Shown: piece after piece, positions 1 to 11,900 of the stretch
Numbering within the stretch: the stretch's first letter is position 1
Layout: every line of letters begins with the position of its first letter
Assembly: GCA_027625915.1 (NCBI GenBank)
Contig: JANTQA010000029.1
Coordinates: forward strand, 8,928,001-8,992,000
Direction: 5' to 3'
DNA: 64,000 nt
From: Anaeramoeba flamelloides
Lineage: Eukaryota; Metamonada; Anaeramoebidae
Position numbers and translations under genes: made by a program
Notes under the pieces: model-generated
The model's database searches: none
Seen by the model: the letters and a program-made list of their open reading frames with translations, nothing else
Told to the model about the DNA's origin: nothing

Positions 1-34
1 GGGAAATATTGAAGACTTGAGGGAAAAAAAAAAC

Positions 35-161
35 ATATTATGAGATGAAATTTTGTCACTTATTGAAAATTTAAATGCCATCAATACTCAAAGAAATTCA
101 TTTCAAAACAAGAATTTCATTTTCTTTGAAGACGAAATTCCTTTTGAAAAAGACAATCTGG
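35..161 (+). other. Coding-like segment, possible exon end
   Basis: A frame in this stretch is open for about 42 codons and reads like protein (for example DEILSLIENLN and FFEDEIPFEKDNL). It ends at a plausible donor, GGTAAAT at 161-167. It could be the 3' end of an exon of a plus-strand gene running in from the left. It does not resemble the missing importin N-terminus, and its phase does not fit either candidate acceptor of the importin exon, so I leave it unassigned. Confidence 0.3.
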
Positions 162-2188
162 GTAAATGATCTTTTGATTTTGGATAAATAATATTAATCG
201 CCAAAATAATAAGGACTTTAATTAAATTTCTATTACGTTTTGGCTTCAAATTTTAGTTGAAGGGAATTACCATCTATATAGATTCCAATGATTGTTAAAA
301 AGGTTCTTATATTACGTAATGTGCTTTTAGTTTTGATTTTTAATGATCACTAAAAAAAAAAAATAGTAATAAAAATCAACTAATTTAGTTATTAAATCGA
401 AAATACACAAAAAAAGATTAAAAATAATGAATTTTTAGGAAATTATTTTATATCCAAATAAACTAATTTTTTGTTTTTTTCTCTTTAATATACGAAGTCC
501 AAAATTGATTTTTTAGGATATTTTATTTTTAAGAAAGGCTCTTTTTCTTTCTTATTGAACTAACAGGATCTTTTAACTAATTGAAATTTTATTATTTGTT
601 TTTGAAAAATAATTATTTAATTTCCTTAATGTCTCCAAATAAAAAATAAAAAATAAAAAAATGATTATTTAATCAATTATATTTACACAAAGAGCTACAT
701 GAAAAAATTAAAAAAGAAAAAATAATACTTTTGAGAAAAGATTTTCATTGAGAGAAAATTTCCAATTATGGCTTTTTGAGCAAATATTATAAAATTAATG
801 ATGAAATATACAGCACATGATTAATTCGATAAATTTTTCATGCTCTGAAAAATAAACTGAATTTTTTATTGAATTTTGAATTTCTTCAATTCAAATTTTT
901 ACTTTAAACCCTCAATTCAAACTCAAAGATAAATCCCCTTAACACACACGAAAACATAACGTCTCTGTTTTTAAAGTTTTTGGATTAAATGTTAAAAAAA
1001 CCACTTAATCTGGAAAATGAGAATTTTGAAGTGACTAAAAATGATGTCTTATAATTCATAGAGTGGGTAAATAGTCACAGTCATTAGAAGTATTTTAATC
1101 TTAATTTAGTTTTCTAAAATAATGTGTAGTCAGTACAAAAAAAATAAAAAATTTAAAAAAAATAAAAAATGGTGAATAACAAAAAATAATAAAACAAAAA
1201 ATAAATGAAGAATAGAAAATAAAAAAAATGAAAGAATAAAAAATTAACAAAAAAAAAAAAATTAAAGAGCTTAGAATCAATTAAGAAGAGTGTTTAGAGT
1301 TATTGGAATTTAGATAAATTTCTGCGATTATGTTACCCAAAATCATTTAGATTTTTCGTTTTTTTTTTTTTTTTCCTTATAGCATGCTTATTAATGTTAG
1401 TAAGAAAGTATTCTATTGTAATGCCATCAATTTATTTTGAGTTCATTTTCCTGAGTAATTCATCTGTATTTTCTTTAGAGACAATCTTAAAATCAGAATC
1501 CTTTGATCTTTTGGAGTTCTTTTTTTTCCATTGATTTCTAGTTTTATCATCTTTCTTACAGCCCCATATGGAGTGATCAACATCATCAAATATTTTTTTT
1601 TTAGTCAACATGTTCAGATTTTAGAATTCACTCCTTTTCTCCATTTGTATGTTGATCAATTCAAACGATTTGAAAAAGTCTTTTAGTTTGAACAGAGTTG
1701 TTGATAATTTCCAGTTTAGGTATGACTTTTTTTAACTGAAGTTGTTGTTTGGAAATAGGGCGATTCTGAGATATCTTTTCAATTTCTTATTTTTATAGTT
1801 TCTGCTGAAAATTAATTATTCTCAAAAAAACTCTAAAAATAGAGACATCATGTTTGAACCTGTAAATAACCAAAAAAAAAAATTAATAATAATAATACAT
1901 TTCCGTATCCTGTCTCAATCGATGCTATCAGTTTGTTACAATTGAAACTCATTACAAAACCAAATTACAGTGTATTTATCTTTAAATAAGACCCTTTTTA
2001 TATTGTATTTAAAGAACAAAATTAATTAATCTCAAATATTATTTATAAACATTCTGTTAATAACAGAAAATATAACCAAAAACAATAAAATACAATAAAA
2101 CAAAATCAAAAACTCACAAATATACTTATCTCTTTATTTATGAATATCAAATCATTAATAATTTAATAATATTTTATATCATAAAAAG
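162..2188. other. Non-coding, AT-rich, with one LINE fragment
   Basis: Homopolymer-rich DNA upstream of the importin coding block. Apart from the reverse-transcriptase-like fragment at 1432-1611 on the minus strand, I see no convincing exon. The missing importin N-terminus (roughly 100 residues) should lie here or left of the window, but I could not recognise it. Confidence 0.5.
1432..1611 (-). pseudogene. LINE reverse-transcriptase C-terminal fragment
   Basis: A 59-codon reading frame on the minus strand contains DDVDHSIWGCKK. This matches in layout the segment DEDIDHFLWNCPAY of the fragment near 36.2 kb and NIDRFL-VCPSYEK near 23.9 kb. The D-x-D-H-x-x-W-x-C pattern is the usual cysteine-bearing region downstream of the polymerase domain in non-LTR retrotransposons. 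The rest is Lys-rich and ends KMNSK-stop. Known: such tails are the part most often kept in 5'-truncated LINEs. Inferred: a short dead copy lying in the importin intron or 5' flank. Confidence 0.45.
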
Positions 2189-2190
2189 AG

Positions 2191-5185
2191 CACATATTTT
2201 TTATTGAATTCTTTGATTGAAACATCGGGTGACATTTTGGCCGCAGAATCTGGAGAGTTTGTCTGCACTGTTTTAATTAATAGCTTAAAGGATGAAAATA
2301 ATAATATCAAATTAAAATGTATTTTATCGTGTGGGCAATTTGCAGGCAACATTTTGAATGAAAAACTAAGAAAAAATTTTGATCCAATTTTCCCATTGAT
2401 TTTAGAATATTTGCAAATTTGTTTGGAAAAGGATCTAAAGGAAGACTTAATTGCATCATTGGAAGTGCTTGATTATTTAACCGAATGCCCGGTTAGATTG
2501 ATCGACAAATATTTAGATCGTGTGCTAAAATTCATTTTAGAAATCACAAAAAGTAATTCGATTGATTTAGAAATCAGATTACGGTCTTTATCCTTCCTTA
2601 TAGGTGTCGTTCCCAAGCAAAGGACTTTCATCCATAATGAATACATTAAGCCAATATTAAAATCGTCTTTCCAATTAGCATTGGATTTAATTAAATTAGA
2701 AAAGGGTAATTATTCGACGGAAGACTTCAATTTATATATTGACAATTATGATGAAAAAAGTGGTGACATAAATTTTGAAGATTTAACGGAAGAAGAGCTA
2801 TTATTATTAAAGGCGCCCTATCAATTGATCAACATTATTAGTAACAATTTTGATCCAAATCTTGTATTTGAAGTCTCATTTGAAATTATTCAAATTTATA
2901 ATAGAATTGGCAACGAACAACACAAGGAAGTGGCCGTGTATTCGCTTTCGACATTGGTTGAAGGGTGCTATGAACAGATCAAATCAGAAATTGAAACGAT
3001 AATGAAGCTGGTGATTATAGCTGTTAAATCAACCGATTTCAGATTGCAAAAAGTTGGCTATTCCTGCTTATCAAAATTTTGTGTTGCCTTACAACCAGAG
3101 ATCACCGAATTAATTGACATTTTAATCCCAATATTTTTAAATGGTATGGAGCATTCAATCGATATTATCAAATATAAGGCAAGCTGCGCGTTTGAAAATT
3201 TTATTGAGAATGTCACCCAAGATTTATCTGGCTATATGGAAAATATTTTAAACAAAGTCATCGACAACTTAACAAAGAATGAAAAAGAGGTCCCGATCAT
3301 TAATCAACAAAGAATGTTATCCATTATTACGTCGATTATTGCGACGGCGGATATAGAAAATATCGAAAACTTTGGGCAGTTTTATGAAACAATAATGGAA
3401 TTGTTATCGAAGGTTTTAATGATCACCGACCAGTCAATGCTACAATTACGTATAAAGGCCACCGAGTGTGTTGCAGTTTCAATATTAGTCGTCGGCAAAG
3501 AGGCCTTTCTTCCATATTTTGAAGATTTCTTTCAAAATTGTATTGATGGCCTTGAGCTTGGCAATTCCGAATTAAATGAATTTATTTATTTATCTTTTAG
3601 AAATATGGCAAAAACTTTTCAACAGGATTTCTCTTCTTATGTGCCAATTGTAATGGAAAAACTAAATAATAGTTTTTCTACTATTAATTCAATCTTTATT
3701 ATCCAACCTTTAAAAAAGCAAATGGAAAATAACAATAACAATAGCAATAGCAATAACAATAGCAATAGCAATAGCAATAGCAATAACAATAATGATGAAG
3801 ATGAAAAAAATGTTATTAAAAGAATCATTAAACCCGATTTGTTAAATGAAAAATCATCCGCTTGCTTAACTTTAGGCTATTTGGCCAAATATTGTGTAAA
3901 TTCGTTTATTGAATATTTTGAAGAATCTGCACTATTTGTTATAGACTTGATCAAGGATTTTAAATCAAGTTTAAGAAAGGCCGGTTTGTCTACCATATTT
4001 AATTTTTTGACCCATTTAAACGAAAGGTATCCCATGGATAAAGAAAATTGGGAGACGGGCTTCCCCTCTGAGAATATTATTCCTAAAATCGTTAAAGATT
4101 TTATTAAAGAATCGATGGATATTTATTTTTATTTGATCAAAAATGATAAAAAGAAATCAAATATTGCAAAAATATGTAAAAATATTATTAAAACAATCAA
4201 CATTTTTGGCCCCAATTCAATTGAATTTTGTATTGCGCAACTCATGGAATCCGTTATTGAATTACTAAATGAAAAGACGTCTTGTCAGAAAAGGAAAAAA
4301 GAACAAGACATTTATTTATTGCCGAATGAAGAATTGAATAGCCAAAATTTCCACCATGATTTTGTTTTAATCGACTCCGTTGTAGATTTAATCATGGAAA
4401 TTTGCAAGGTTTTAGAGAAAAGCTTTAACCCCTATTTGAAACAATCAATTCTATCTCTGCTGAGATTCAATGCAAAAAATAGACCCCTCGATGATAAATC
4501 AATGGCAATGGGTGGAATTGCAATGATTATTAAGCATGTCGGTCAGTTGGCGTGTCCCTTTTTTTCGGATTTGTTTCCATTGGTGTTTACCAATTTGCAA
4601 TTAATCGAGAATAATAACATCAAGTTTATTTCTGATACAGAAAATGCTCTCAAGAGAAACACTCTTTATCTACTTGGCACCATATTTGAAAATATTACAC
4701 AAGACTTTGAATTTGATAACGAAATTGAAAATTCTATTTTATTCATTTTTCAAATTTTGGATAGCAGCTATTCCGATGTGACAAAGGATAATGCTCTCAG
4801 TGCACTCTCAAAAATAATCGTTTCCGTGGATATTAATAAATTGCCACCTTTTGAGAAATTGTTGCCAAATTTTTTACAAGGTTTGCCAATCAAAATTGAC
4901 TACGAAGAATCAAAGCCAGTTTTAAACTGTTTATATCAATTATTCGAAAATAACTTTGATCAAATGAAAGCTTATACAGATCAAGTTTTTGAAATTTTAA
5001 TATTAATAATTGTTCAAGAAAACGAGATTTATACAGAAGATGAAATATTGCTTGAGATATTTGAAAAAACTATTTTATTATTTAAACTATTGCTAAAGAA
5101 ATTTCCAAAAAGAGGGGAATCTATCGTTAATGAAATGCCTAACGAATACCGGTTAATATTAAATGAAATGATATCCCAATATTAA
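2191..5185 (+). CDS. Importin-beta family nuclear transport receptor (importin-4/Kap123-like), N-terminus missing
   Basis: Carrier that would bind nuclear-localisation cargo and RanGTP and pass through nuclear pores. About 995 residues are visible as one uninterrupted block of HEAT-type helical repeats, e.g. KLKCILSCGQFAGNI, MLQLRIKATECVAVSILVVG, KSSACLTLGYLAKYCV and SSLRKAGLSTIFNFL. These match the importin-4/importin-5/Kap123 branch, usually about 1,100 residues. A Ser/Asn tract encoded by AACAATAGC-type triplets (3727-3790) sits in a presumed loop. The first in-frame ATG lies about 270 codons in, so the true start must be in an upstream exon. The block opens just after AG at 2187-2190, taken here as the splice acceptor. 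The typical N-terminal RanGTP-binding region (about 100 residues) is therefore unseen. Stop TAA. Family call is firm, subfamily less so. Confidence 0.85.
3727..3790 (+). repeat. In-frame Asn/Ser microsatellite in importin gene
   Basis: AACAAT/AGCAAT triplet repeats encode a run of Asn and Ser between two HEAT repeats. The tract keeps frame, as expected of a tolerated surface loop. Confidence 0.85.
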
Positions 5186-5349
5186 ATATTTATTATTTTA
5201 CTTATATATTTATATTTAGATTGATTATTTTAGATTTTTTTTTTATTTTTTATTTTCTTTGTCATATTTTTAATAAAAATACAAATTAATTTTTTTTTTA
5301 AAATTTTGAAGAAAAAATAAATTTTTAGTTATTTTTTTTTTGATTTATA

Positions 5350-5861
5350 TAGTAATGAAAAATTATATCAGACATGAAAATAATCCAGAAAAGATTTTTA
5401 ATTGTGAATATTAGGGTCAAATGTTGTGTCATTAGTTAATAATTTCTTTTTTTATAAAATCAAATCCTTTTATTTTAACAATCAAACTTTTAAAATTATA
5501 ACTCTTTCACTTATTAGAATGATGATTAAAGAAATAACAGTTGTTCAAAATATTATTTCAATCAAAAAACAAGAATAAAAATTATCATTTTTCAAATTCA
5601 AATAAAGCTCTATAAAACTCGATTGTTTTTCAAAAAAAGTAGATCTACTTATGCTATCAAACAATTATTTGAGTATTCTATATAGACCTCACTTTAATGA
5701 ACTTTGAGTAGGTTTATTACTAGGTTCATAAAAAATTTGGTTAATTATAAAAATGATTTGATTGAAATTATAAGAAATTATAAACATCAAATATCCTAAT
5801 ATTCATAATTAAAAATCTTGTATCGGATTTTTTTCGGTGTCAGTTATTTTTTTCACTACAT
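5350..5861. mobile_element. TIR element, family F, copy 1
   Basis: Both ends carry inverted copies of a sequence that includes AAAGATTTTTAATTGTGAAT, with outer tips like CAGTGAAAAAAATACC. The interior matches the copy at 39801-40287 in inverse orientation (shared stretches such as AATCAAATCC...TTTAACAATCAAAC). No transposase frame is present, so it is a non-autonomous DNA element. The CAGT-like tips and TA flanks suggest Tc1/mariner descent. Ends uncertain by a few bases. Confidence 0.65.
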
Positions 5862-5884
5862 AACACAGATAATTGCTTCAAAAA

Positions 5885-6560
5885 ACAATCTCTAAATTTG
5901 TTTATTTTTAAATAAACTCATATAATAAACATTATTATATATATAAATTTTGAAAAGGTTTACAACTTTAATAGATATTAATAGGAATTGAAAAAAAAAT
6001 GAAAAATTTTTGGGAACATTTTTTTTATTTTTAATAGTAAAATTTTTATATTTTTATTTGGCTTAGTGGATGAATCCTTTTAATGTATTTTTTTAATAGT
6101 CTAAAAAGAATCTTATTAAACAATTTTAAGATAAAATAAAATATTTCTTTCAAAAGATATAGTTAAATTAAATTGAAAAAATGATTTTTTTTTCTGTTTT
6201 TGGAATCTTTTGTATCATTTTATATTTTTTTCATGTTTGAAGTTTAATATATATACCATGTTTTTTTTATGTAAAAATTGTTATAACATTTATTCTTTTT
6301 TCTTTCTCGATATTCAATCTAAAGTTTATTCGATGTAACTTATTTCAAAAAAAATAAACACACTAAAAATTGGAGTTTTTTTCAAAAGTCTGTAATTTTG
6401 AAAATGGGAGTATTCGAATCTTAATGAGTTTAATGTTTATCTTTTTTTCATTGAATAAAATTATCATAACTTTGAAAAAATAATTTATACAAGTAGTATA
6501 ACTGAAATCCATTCTGGCGTTTTGACTAACTTTAATTTTCAGAATATATTTTTTCCCAAT
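5885..6560. repeat. Dispersed repeat P, copy 1
   Basis: About 680 bp that aligns, in reverse complement, with 53115-53795. Landmarks shared in order include TCATATAATAAAC, AGGTTTACAACTTTAATAG, CTGTTTTTGGAAT, ACTTTGAAAAAATAATTTAT and GTATAACTGAAATCCA. No protein-coding potential seen. Class unknown. Confidence 0.6.
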
Positions 6561-7389
6561 AGTGTAATATAACAATTAAACTTTTATATAAACAATAAAT
6601 AGACTTTCTAAGTGATTTTTGATGGGGGGGGGGGGTATTTTCTCAGAAGGATCGTTAAACACAAGATTAATTCAATGTTTTAAGTCTAACTTTGAAAAAT
6701 GGAAGAAAATTAAAAGAGATAGATTTTGATGATATCTATGCTTAAGTCATGACAAAGACAAAAACAATCAAGATTATGGTTATCAAATTGTGATAATATC
6801 AGAAAGTCGCGATATTCTTTATTATTTTTACTCTCAAAATTATCAAAAACTCTTAAAAAAATTTGATATCAAACGAAAACATTCTCCAAAAAAAAAAAAA
6901 AAAACGAAAAAAAAACATAATGTAATCAATTCTGGAAATACATGATAATTATCATGAAAATTTTGTAATTATTTTATTTCAGTGGAATTTTTCTTTTCAA
7001 AAAAGACTAAGTGGGGGGGGGATAATTTTTTTATTTTTGAAGAAGACAAAGAAAACATTTCAAATTTTCCCATCTCCAGTTTTTTAGAGTTATGTCTCTA
7101 GTGTGTTCTGAGAATCTCACTGTATTGTGAATTAAAATATAGTCTTAGAAGGGGGATTTCATTTATAATCGATAAAAATTATATGAGATTTGGGAAAATT
7201 TTGTATAGAAGGTTAAATCAGCTAATAATAAAATAAAGCATTTTATTTTTATATATCTAAATTTAATGTTAATGAATTCAAATAAAATTTGGTTTCTAAA
7301 AAATCATTGCTAAATATTTATTTTGGAATTCAAATTATTAAAATAACCATAGTAAATTTGTTTAGTCTGTGTTTCATTATCCATTAAGT

Positions 7390-7423
<34 letters not shown>

Positions 7424-7875
7424 CTAGATGGTTTTAAAAGATAACTGATCAAAGAAGTTGTTAATAAACAATACATAAATATTCTGAGGGTATCTGAAGG
7501 TTCTATTATTGTAAAAAGAAATTCTTAAAAATGAACCAATTTATTTTGAAATTTTTTCTTATAAAATAAAGTTAATTGTTGAGAAAATTATTAAACAAAA
7601 AAAAAATAATAAATTTTGAATTAATTGATAAAATTTGAAAAATTTTGATAAATTTAAATTTACTTCAAAAGTCGAGAATTTGAGGTTCAAAATAAATTTG
7701 AACTTAGATATACTATTTAAAGGTAAATTGGGTATTGTATTAGAATAAGAAAAAAAAAAAGTACAAATTTTTATTTTCAAAAATTGGTTTTTTTGATCAC
7801 TTTTGAAATTTATTTTTGAACGATATTTATTAAAAATGAATTCTTCGGATACATTACAAAACCCACCCCTTTATA
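6561..7875. other. Non-coding stretch with G-runs, a long T-run and a degraded repeat
   Basis: Holds a G10 run near 6626, a G8 run near 7013 and an uninterrupted T run of more than 30 bases at about 7390-7423. From about 7500 to 7795 there is a degraded stretch resembling the interior of family G (compare GAACTTAGATATACTATTT here with GAACTTAGGTATACTATTT near 47530). No gene recognised. Confidence 0.5.
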
Positions 7876-7940
7876 TTGGTTAATGTGTTTCAGATCTTTT
7901 CTCCACTGATTAACAAAAATTTATTTTTTAAAAAAATGAG

Positions 7941-8145
7941 AGTATTTCTTGGTTTTTTTTTTTGTTTTAAATCAAAACTTCTTGAACCAACACAACAAGA
8001 AAAGCTCAATCCATACAAATACTTTCAAGACCTTTTCGAACTTTCAGACTGGCAGTCTGCAAGATTTCAGTATCTGATATACTTTCATATTTTTACAAAT
8101 TTCATAATACTTGATACAAACTTTTATAAGCCAAAAAAGTGGTAA
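7941..8145 (+). other. Unassigned reading frame with coding-like 3' half
   Basis: From an ATG at 7936 the frame runs to TAA at 8145. Its second half (KLLEPTQQEKLNPYKYFQDL, then FELSDWQSARFQ) looks more like protein than the surrounding AT-rich DNA. A possible acceptor, GTGTTTCAG, lies at about 7885-7893. I do not recognise a family. It may be an exon, a transposon remnant or chance. Confidence 0.2.
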
Positions 8146-8217
8146 AAAATAATTATTAACAAAAGATAACATTTTGAATTTAATTGAAATTTTTGAAAGT
8201 TATATCAAAGAAAAATA

Positions 8218-8432
8218 CTGTTAATTGCAAAATAAAAGGATCAAAATTTTCATTTAGCTTTCCTATTTAAATTTCAAGAATTAAAATAAATCATCAAACG
8301 ACCCAATCCTCAAAGACTGCATAATTTAAGTTTCTTTTCAGTTTTTGCAAAATTTGAAAAGTTGAATGATTTATAAATCAATTTTTGAAAAGCTGAATAA
8401 AAATTTTGTTCCATTTATTTTTCAACTAATAG
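8218..8432. mobile_element. TIR element, family K, copy 1
   Basis: Bounded by TA at 8216-8217 and 8433-8434. Left end CTGTTAATTGCAAAATAAAA and right end ...TTTATTTTTCAACTAATAG are inverted repeats of about 45 bp, both ending at AGCTTT/AAAAGCT. The same layout occurs at 46581-46829. 215 bp with no coding capacity: a MITE with mariner-type TA target. Confidence 0.65.
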
Positions 8433-8608
8433 TATTTGTTTACTTTCAAAAACCTGAAACATTTTTTATGAAAACCAAAAATTGTAAAGTTGATTAAATT
8501 ACAAGTTTTTAAAAGTTTGACTTGTAAAAAATTTTACATTGAAAATTCTTGAATTTTGATCTTGTGATTGATTCCTTTTAAAATTTGGAACAATTTTAAA
8601 AAATCAAA

Positions 8609-8780
8609 AGTGTTGACAAATAAAAAAAGTGACTGCAAGTTTTGTGCTATTCTTTTTGTGAAATAAGACAAAATTCTCCTTAGAAGATATTTCTCCAATT
8701 ATTTTTTTATTCAAGTCTTTGATTAGTATTTTGGCTTTCAAAAACCCTATATTTTCACCATAATCAATTATATTCTTTCT
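8609..8780 (-). other. Exon-like open frame, unassigned
   Basis: The minus-strand frame reads NIIDYGENIGFLKAKILI, then DLNKKIIGEISSKENFVLF, and ends at TGA after FICQHF. It follows an AG that could be an acceptor (ATTTATAATAAAG). Composition (Gly, Glu, Asp, Lys mixed) is better than random AT-rich frames. Frames of this length do arise by chance here and no family is recognised. Confidence 0.2.
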
Positions 8781-8789
8781 TGTGTCTTT

Positions 8790-9831
8790 ATTATAAATAA
8801 GAATTTACAATAGAATAAAAAAACATTAAAAAAAACTTTTTTTTTCAAAATAATGTATTTGAATCTTTTTTTAATGATCACTTGTGCCTTTATAAAAATG
8901 AAATGGACCGACTTTTAAGGTATCCAAAGTATTAGGTGGGGTGTTACACCTTAGCTTATCAACTTGATTAAATCTAATTATATGAGATTAATTTACGAAA
9001 AAGAGTAACAAAAAAAATTTTTCCCAACATAACTTTAGGGGTTTGGGAAAATAAGACTATTTCACTATCCAGCAGGAAGATCGTAATTTTCTTCTTAGGA
9101 AATGGTGTAAAAAAGCAAATAAGGTTTTTATTTATTTCATTTGAGGATTTCTCAATAATTCTTGAAATTTTAGACTCGATTTTCTAAAAATTTAAAAACT
9201 AATAACAAACCCAGCAATGAACTTTTTCTTGGATTAGAATTGGAAAAGAATCAAATTTTTAATTAGTCAAATGAGATTAACCAAAAACAAAAATGAAATT
9301 TCTGAAAGAAAGTATTTCAAAAGTTTGGAAGTTGATTGTTTCTCTTTGTGAGTGACAAACTAAGCAACAAAACTGGTAATATAATTTTCAAAACTTTGAA
9401 ATCAAATCTATTACCTTTGTTCTAAGGGAAACAGTTTTATGTCTGTTGTGGTTTTAAAGTTAAAAGAATTTGATTGTGAAAAAGTATTTGATAAAAAATC
9501 ATTTTTACTAATCAAAAAAAGAAAAAAATTTTCCTGATATAATTAAAAATCTATCATAAATAGAATTACAAACTCCAGTTTCATTTGGATTTGAAGTTTA
9601 AATTTTGAAAAAAAAATTAACCCTACAAGAAAAATAAAAATAAAGAATTAAAAAAATTTTTCCAATCAACTCAAAACAAATCAAAAGATAAAATAAACTT
9701 ATTTAATTGAAAAAACAAAAACTTGTCCATTCTTAAAGTTCTTTTTGTCATTGAATAAACATTTTTTTTTAATCCGAAATTAACAAAGAATCTATTTTTT
9801 TTTAAACAAAAAGAAAACAAAGCAAATAATT
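8790..9831. other. Intergenic, nothing firm
   Basis: AT-rich DNA upstream of the 9832 gene. On the minus strand, short protein-like words (KLFPLEQ before GTAATA near 9415; EENYDLPAG near 9090) hint at decayed or very short exons, but no consistent splicing was found. Confidence 0.35.
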
Positions 9832-10638
9832 ATGATGAACCAAACAAATGACTTAGCATCGCTTATCAAAGATTTTTTGGGTGAACAAGAATTCAATAAA
9901 GTGCTTTCCCAACCTATTTCACGAAATTTGAAAACAAATTCGCTTCCTCGTTCAAGCATAAGTAACAAAGTCACAAGACCAATTGAAAAAATGATCATTG
10001 ATTCTTCACAACTTAATGAGGAAGTTTCTGAAGGAAGTTTTCTTGATGAGTTTCATTACTTAAAGAAAAAACAACAAAAACAACAAAAGCAACAAAAACA
10101 ACAAGCAAAGGAAGAGAAAATACCAAAAAATTCAAAAATGGAAAAACAAGAAACCAAAACACAAAACAGATCAAAATTAATTGACAAGAATAATCAACAA
10201 GAAATTCTTTTAGATTTTTTAATGGAACCACTGAGCATTGGCGATTCTATGAATAGAGAGAACCCCTGCATGGGGATTGTCTTTTATAATCATTTAAAAA
10301 ATGTGATTAAAACAAGTCAAAAAAATGGCTCTTTGGTTTCCAAATATCGACTGAACGATGAAATTGATCAGTCTCTTGTTAGAAGGGGCAATTGTCCAAG
10401 AGACCTCGCAGAATGGATTTTAAGTAGGAACTTTTTTAATCCAAAATTCCAAAACCAAAAAAGAAAAAGAGGAAGAAAAACCATCGACCGTGATTCTCAA
10501 GAATTGTCCTGTAACAAAATCAATTTGAAGAAAAAGAAGAGAAAAGGTGCAACAACTCTCATATTTAAAAAAAAAACTGGGACCATAAGAAGAACAATCC
10601 AAACAAAAAAATATAACTGCAAAAAATCAAAAAAATAA
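9832..10638 (+). CDS. Uncharacterised basic, Gln-rich protein (268 aa), probably nuclear
   Basis: Single-exon frame from ATG ATG at 9832 to TAA. Function not recognised. An acidic/polar N-terminus is followed by a QQK-repeat coil (about residues 78-95). A more conserved-looking core (about 120-205) includes LLDFLMEPLSIGDSM, MGIVFYNHLKNVI and NCPRDLAEWILSRNFF. The C-terminal quarter is strongly basic with several KKKRK-type clusters and KRKRGRK, similar to an AT-hook core, so nuclear or chromatin location is likely by inference. No signal peptide or membrane span. Flanks are AT-rich without neighbours on the same strand within 4 kb. Length, composition and codon use argue for a real gene. The second ATG could be the start. 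Confidence 0.7.
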   Translation: MMNQTNDLASLIKDFLGEQEFNKVLSQPISRNLKTNSLPRSSISNKVTRPIEKMIIDSSQLNEEVSEGSFLDEFHYLKKKQQKQQKQQKQQAKEEKIPKNSKMEKQETKTQNRSKLIDKNNQQEILLDFLMEPLSIGDSMNRENPCMGIVFYNHLKNVIKTSQKNGSLVSKYRLNDEIDQSLVRRGNCPRDLAEWILSRNFFNPKFQNQKRKRGRKTIDRDSQELSCNKINLKKKKRKGATTLIFKKKTGTIRRTIQTKKYNCKKSKK

Positions 10639-11340
10639 CTTTTGATTTATGTTTCAGAAAAAATCAATTGATTGGTAAAAAAAATAGCTTTATTTTATCA
10701 CAATTAATGAATAACATACACCTTTATATCTTTCTGTCTATTTCTCTAATTCTATTTGAATTGTTTAACGATAATTTTACTATTTAGAATAATAGAATTA
10801 GAGGAATTCTTGAATAAATTGTTGTTATTCTGAGTTTATTTTAAATTGTATAACATTGTATTTTTTTTAATTCTTTATAATTATTTATTAATTAACCCGA
10901 AAACCTTTTTGAAAATAAAAAAAATAATTTTTCAATTTTTTAATGATATTCTTTTTAGTGAATTATCCAAACAGCCCCAATGTTGAAAAAAAAAAAAAAA
11001 TGATTTATTATTTGGTTATTTATTGAGAGAATTGGGATAATCAAAGAAAAATTTTCTCACGATAAAAAATAAGAAAAGAAGAAAAAGAATTAAAAAATTA
11101 ATATAAAAAATAATAATATATGTTGAATGAACAAATTAAAAATTATTCACTTTTGTAAAGTTTTGTTCAAATACAGAAATAATAAAATACAAGAAAAAAA
11201 AAAATCAGAATTAAATAGAAAACCGCAAGAAAATCATCTAGAGTTTTTTTTTTTTTTTTTTTTTTTTGTTTTGATTATAAAATCAATAAATTATCAAAAC
11301 CTCAATAATTCATAAAAATAACCACTAACATTTTATTAAT
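10639..11340. other. 3' flank, nothing recognised
   Basis: Contains an inverted pair TTCTCTAATTCTATT/AATAGAATTAGAGGAA at about 10740-10805, which could form a hairpin just after the 9832 gene, and T-runs near 11245. No coding exon seen. Confidence 0.4.
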
Positions 11341-11900
11341 TGATGGAAGAAGGGCAAATTACACTCTAGATGCCCTTTTACTTAAATTTCTCCAAAGGTG
11401 ATTTAAGTGTAAAATCATAGATTTCACAATTTTTAAAGGGAATGATACCCCCGAAATTTTTTTATTTTTAAAAAGCAAAAACAAAAAATTGAAAAGGAAA
11501 AATATCAAAAGAAAAAGAAATTTAAAAAAGGTTTATAAGACGCAATTGGTAAAAAATCAAAAAAAAAACAAAAAACCAATTTTATCTTCAATTAAGAACT
11601 CCCAAAAGCACAGCCACGTTATTTTTGGTTTAATTTGTTAATTGATCATGAATGTTCACTTGAGGATCGTTTTTTAAGTTGTTATAATTTCTTTTTTTTT
11701 TTTTTTTTTTGATCTTATTTGCTTTATACCTTTTATCATTTTAGGCTTTACTTTTTAGTTTTTATTTTCAAGTTGTTCATACTTTCGTGTTTCAGTGTTA
11801 CAGTATTAGTAAGTAACTACTTGATCTTTTTCCTTTGTAATTCTTCTCTCTAAAATAAAGGAGATTCGTCCAGGGAAAAAATGGAAAAAAAATAAAATAA
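11341..11900 (-). mobile_element. LINE-like repeat L, 3' part
   Basis: Minus-strand copy of a repeat also found at 28630-29221, 55900-56412 and 23733-24060. Shared marks include GAGTGTAATTT at the 3' end, CAATTG...TTATAAACC, GGCTGTGCTTTTG and CCATTTTTTCCCTGG. The minus strand ends with the peptide pattern CEI-x-D-x-T-x-K then KFK-stop, aligned with the other copies. Together with the reverse-transcriptase tail in the 23.7-kb copy this marks it as the 3' end of a non-LTR retrotransposon. The copy is degraded. Confidence 0.55.

Noticed and set aside
3637-3828. Leu-rich frame opposite the importin Asn/Ser repeat
   Set aside because: Antisense of a triplet repeat (poly-Leu), no other support.
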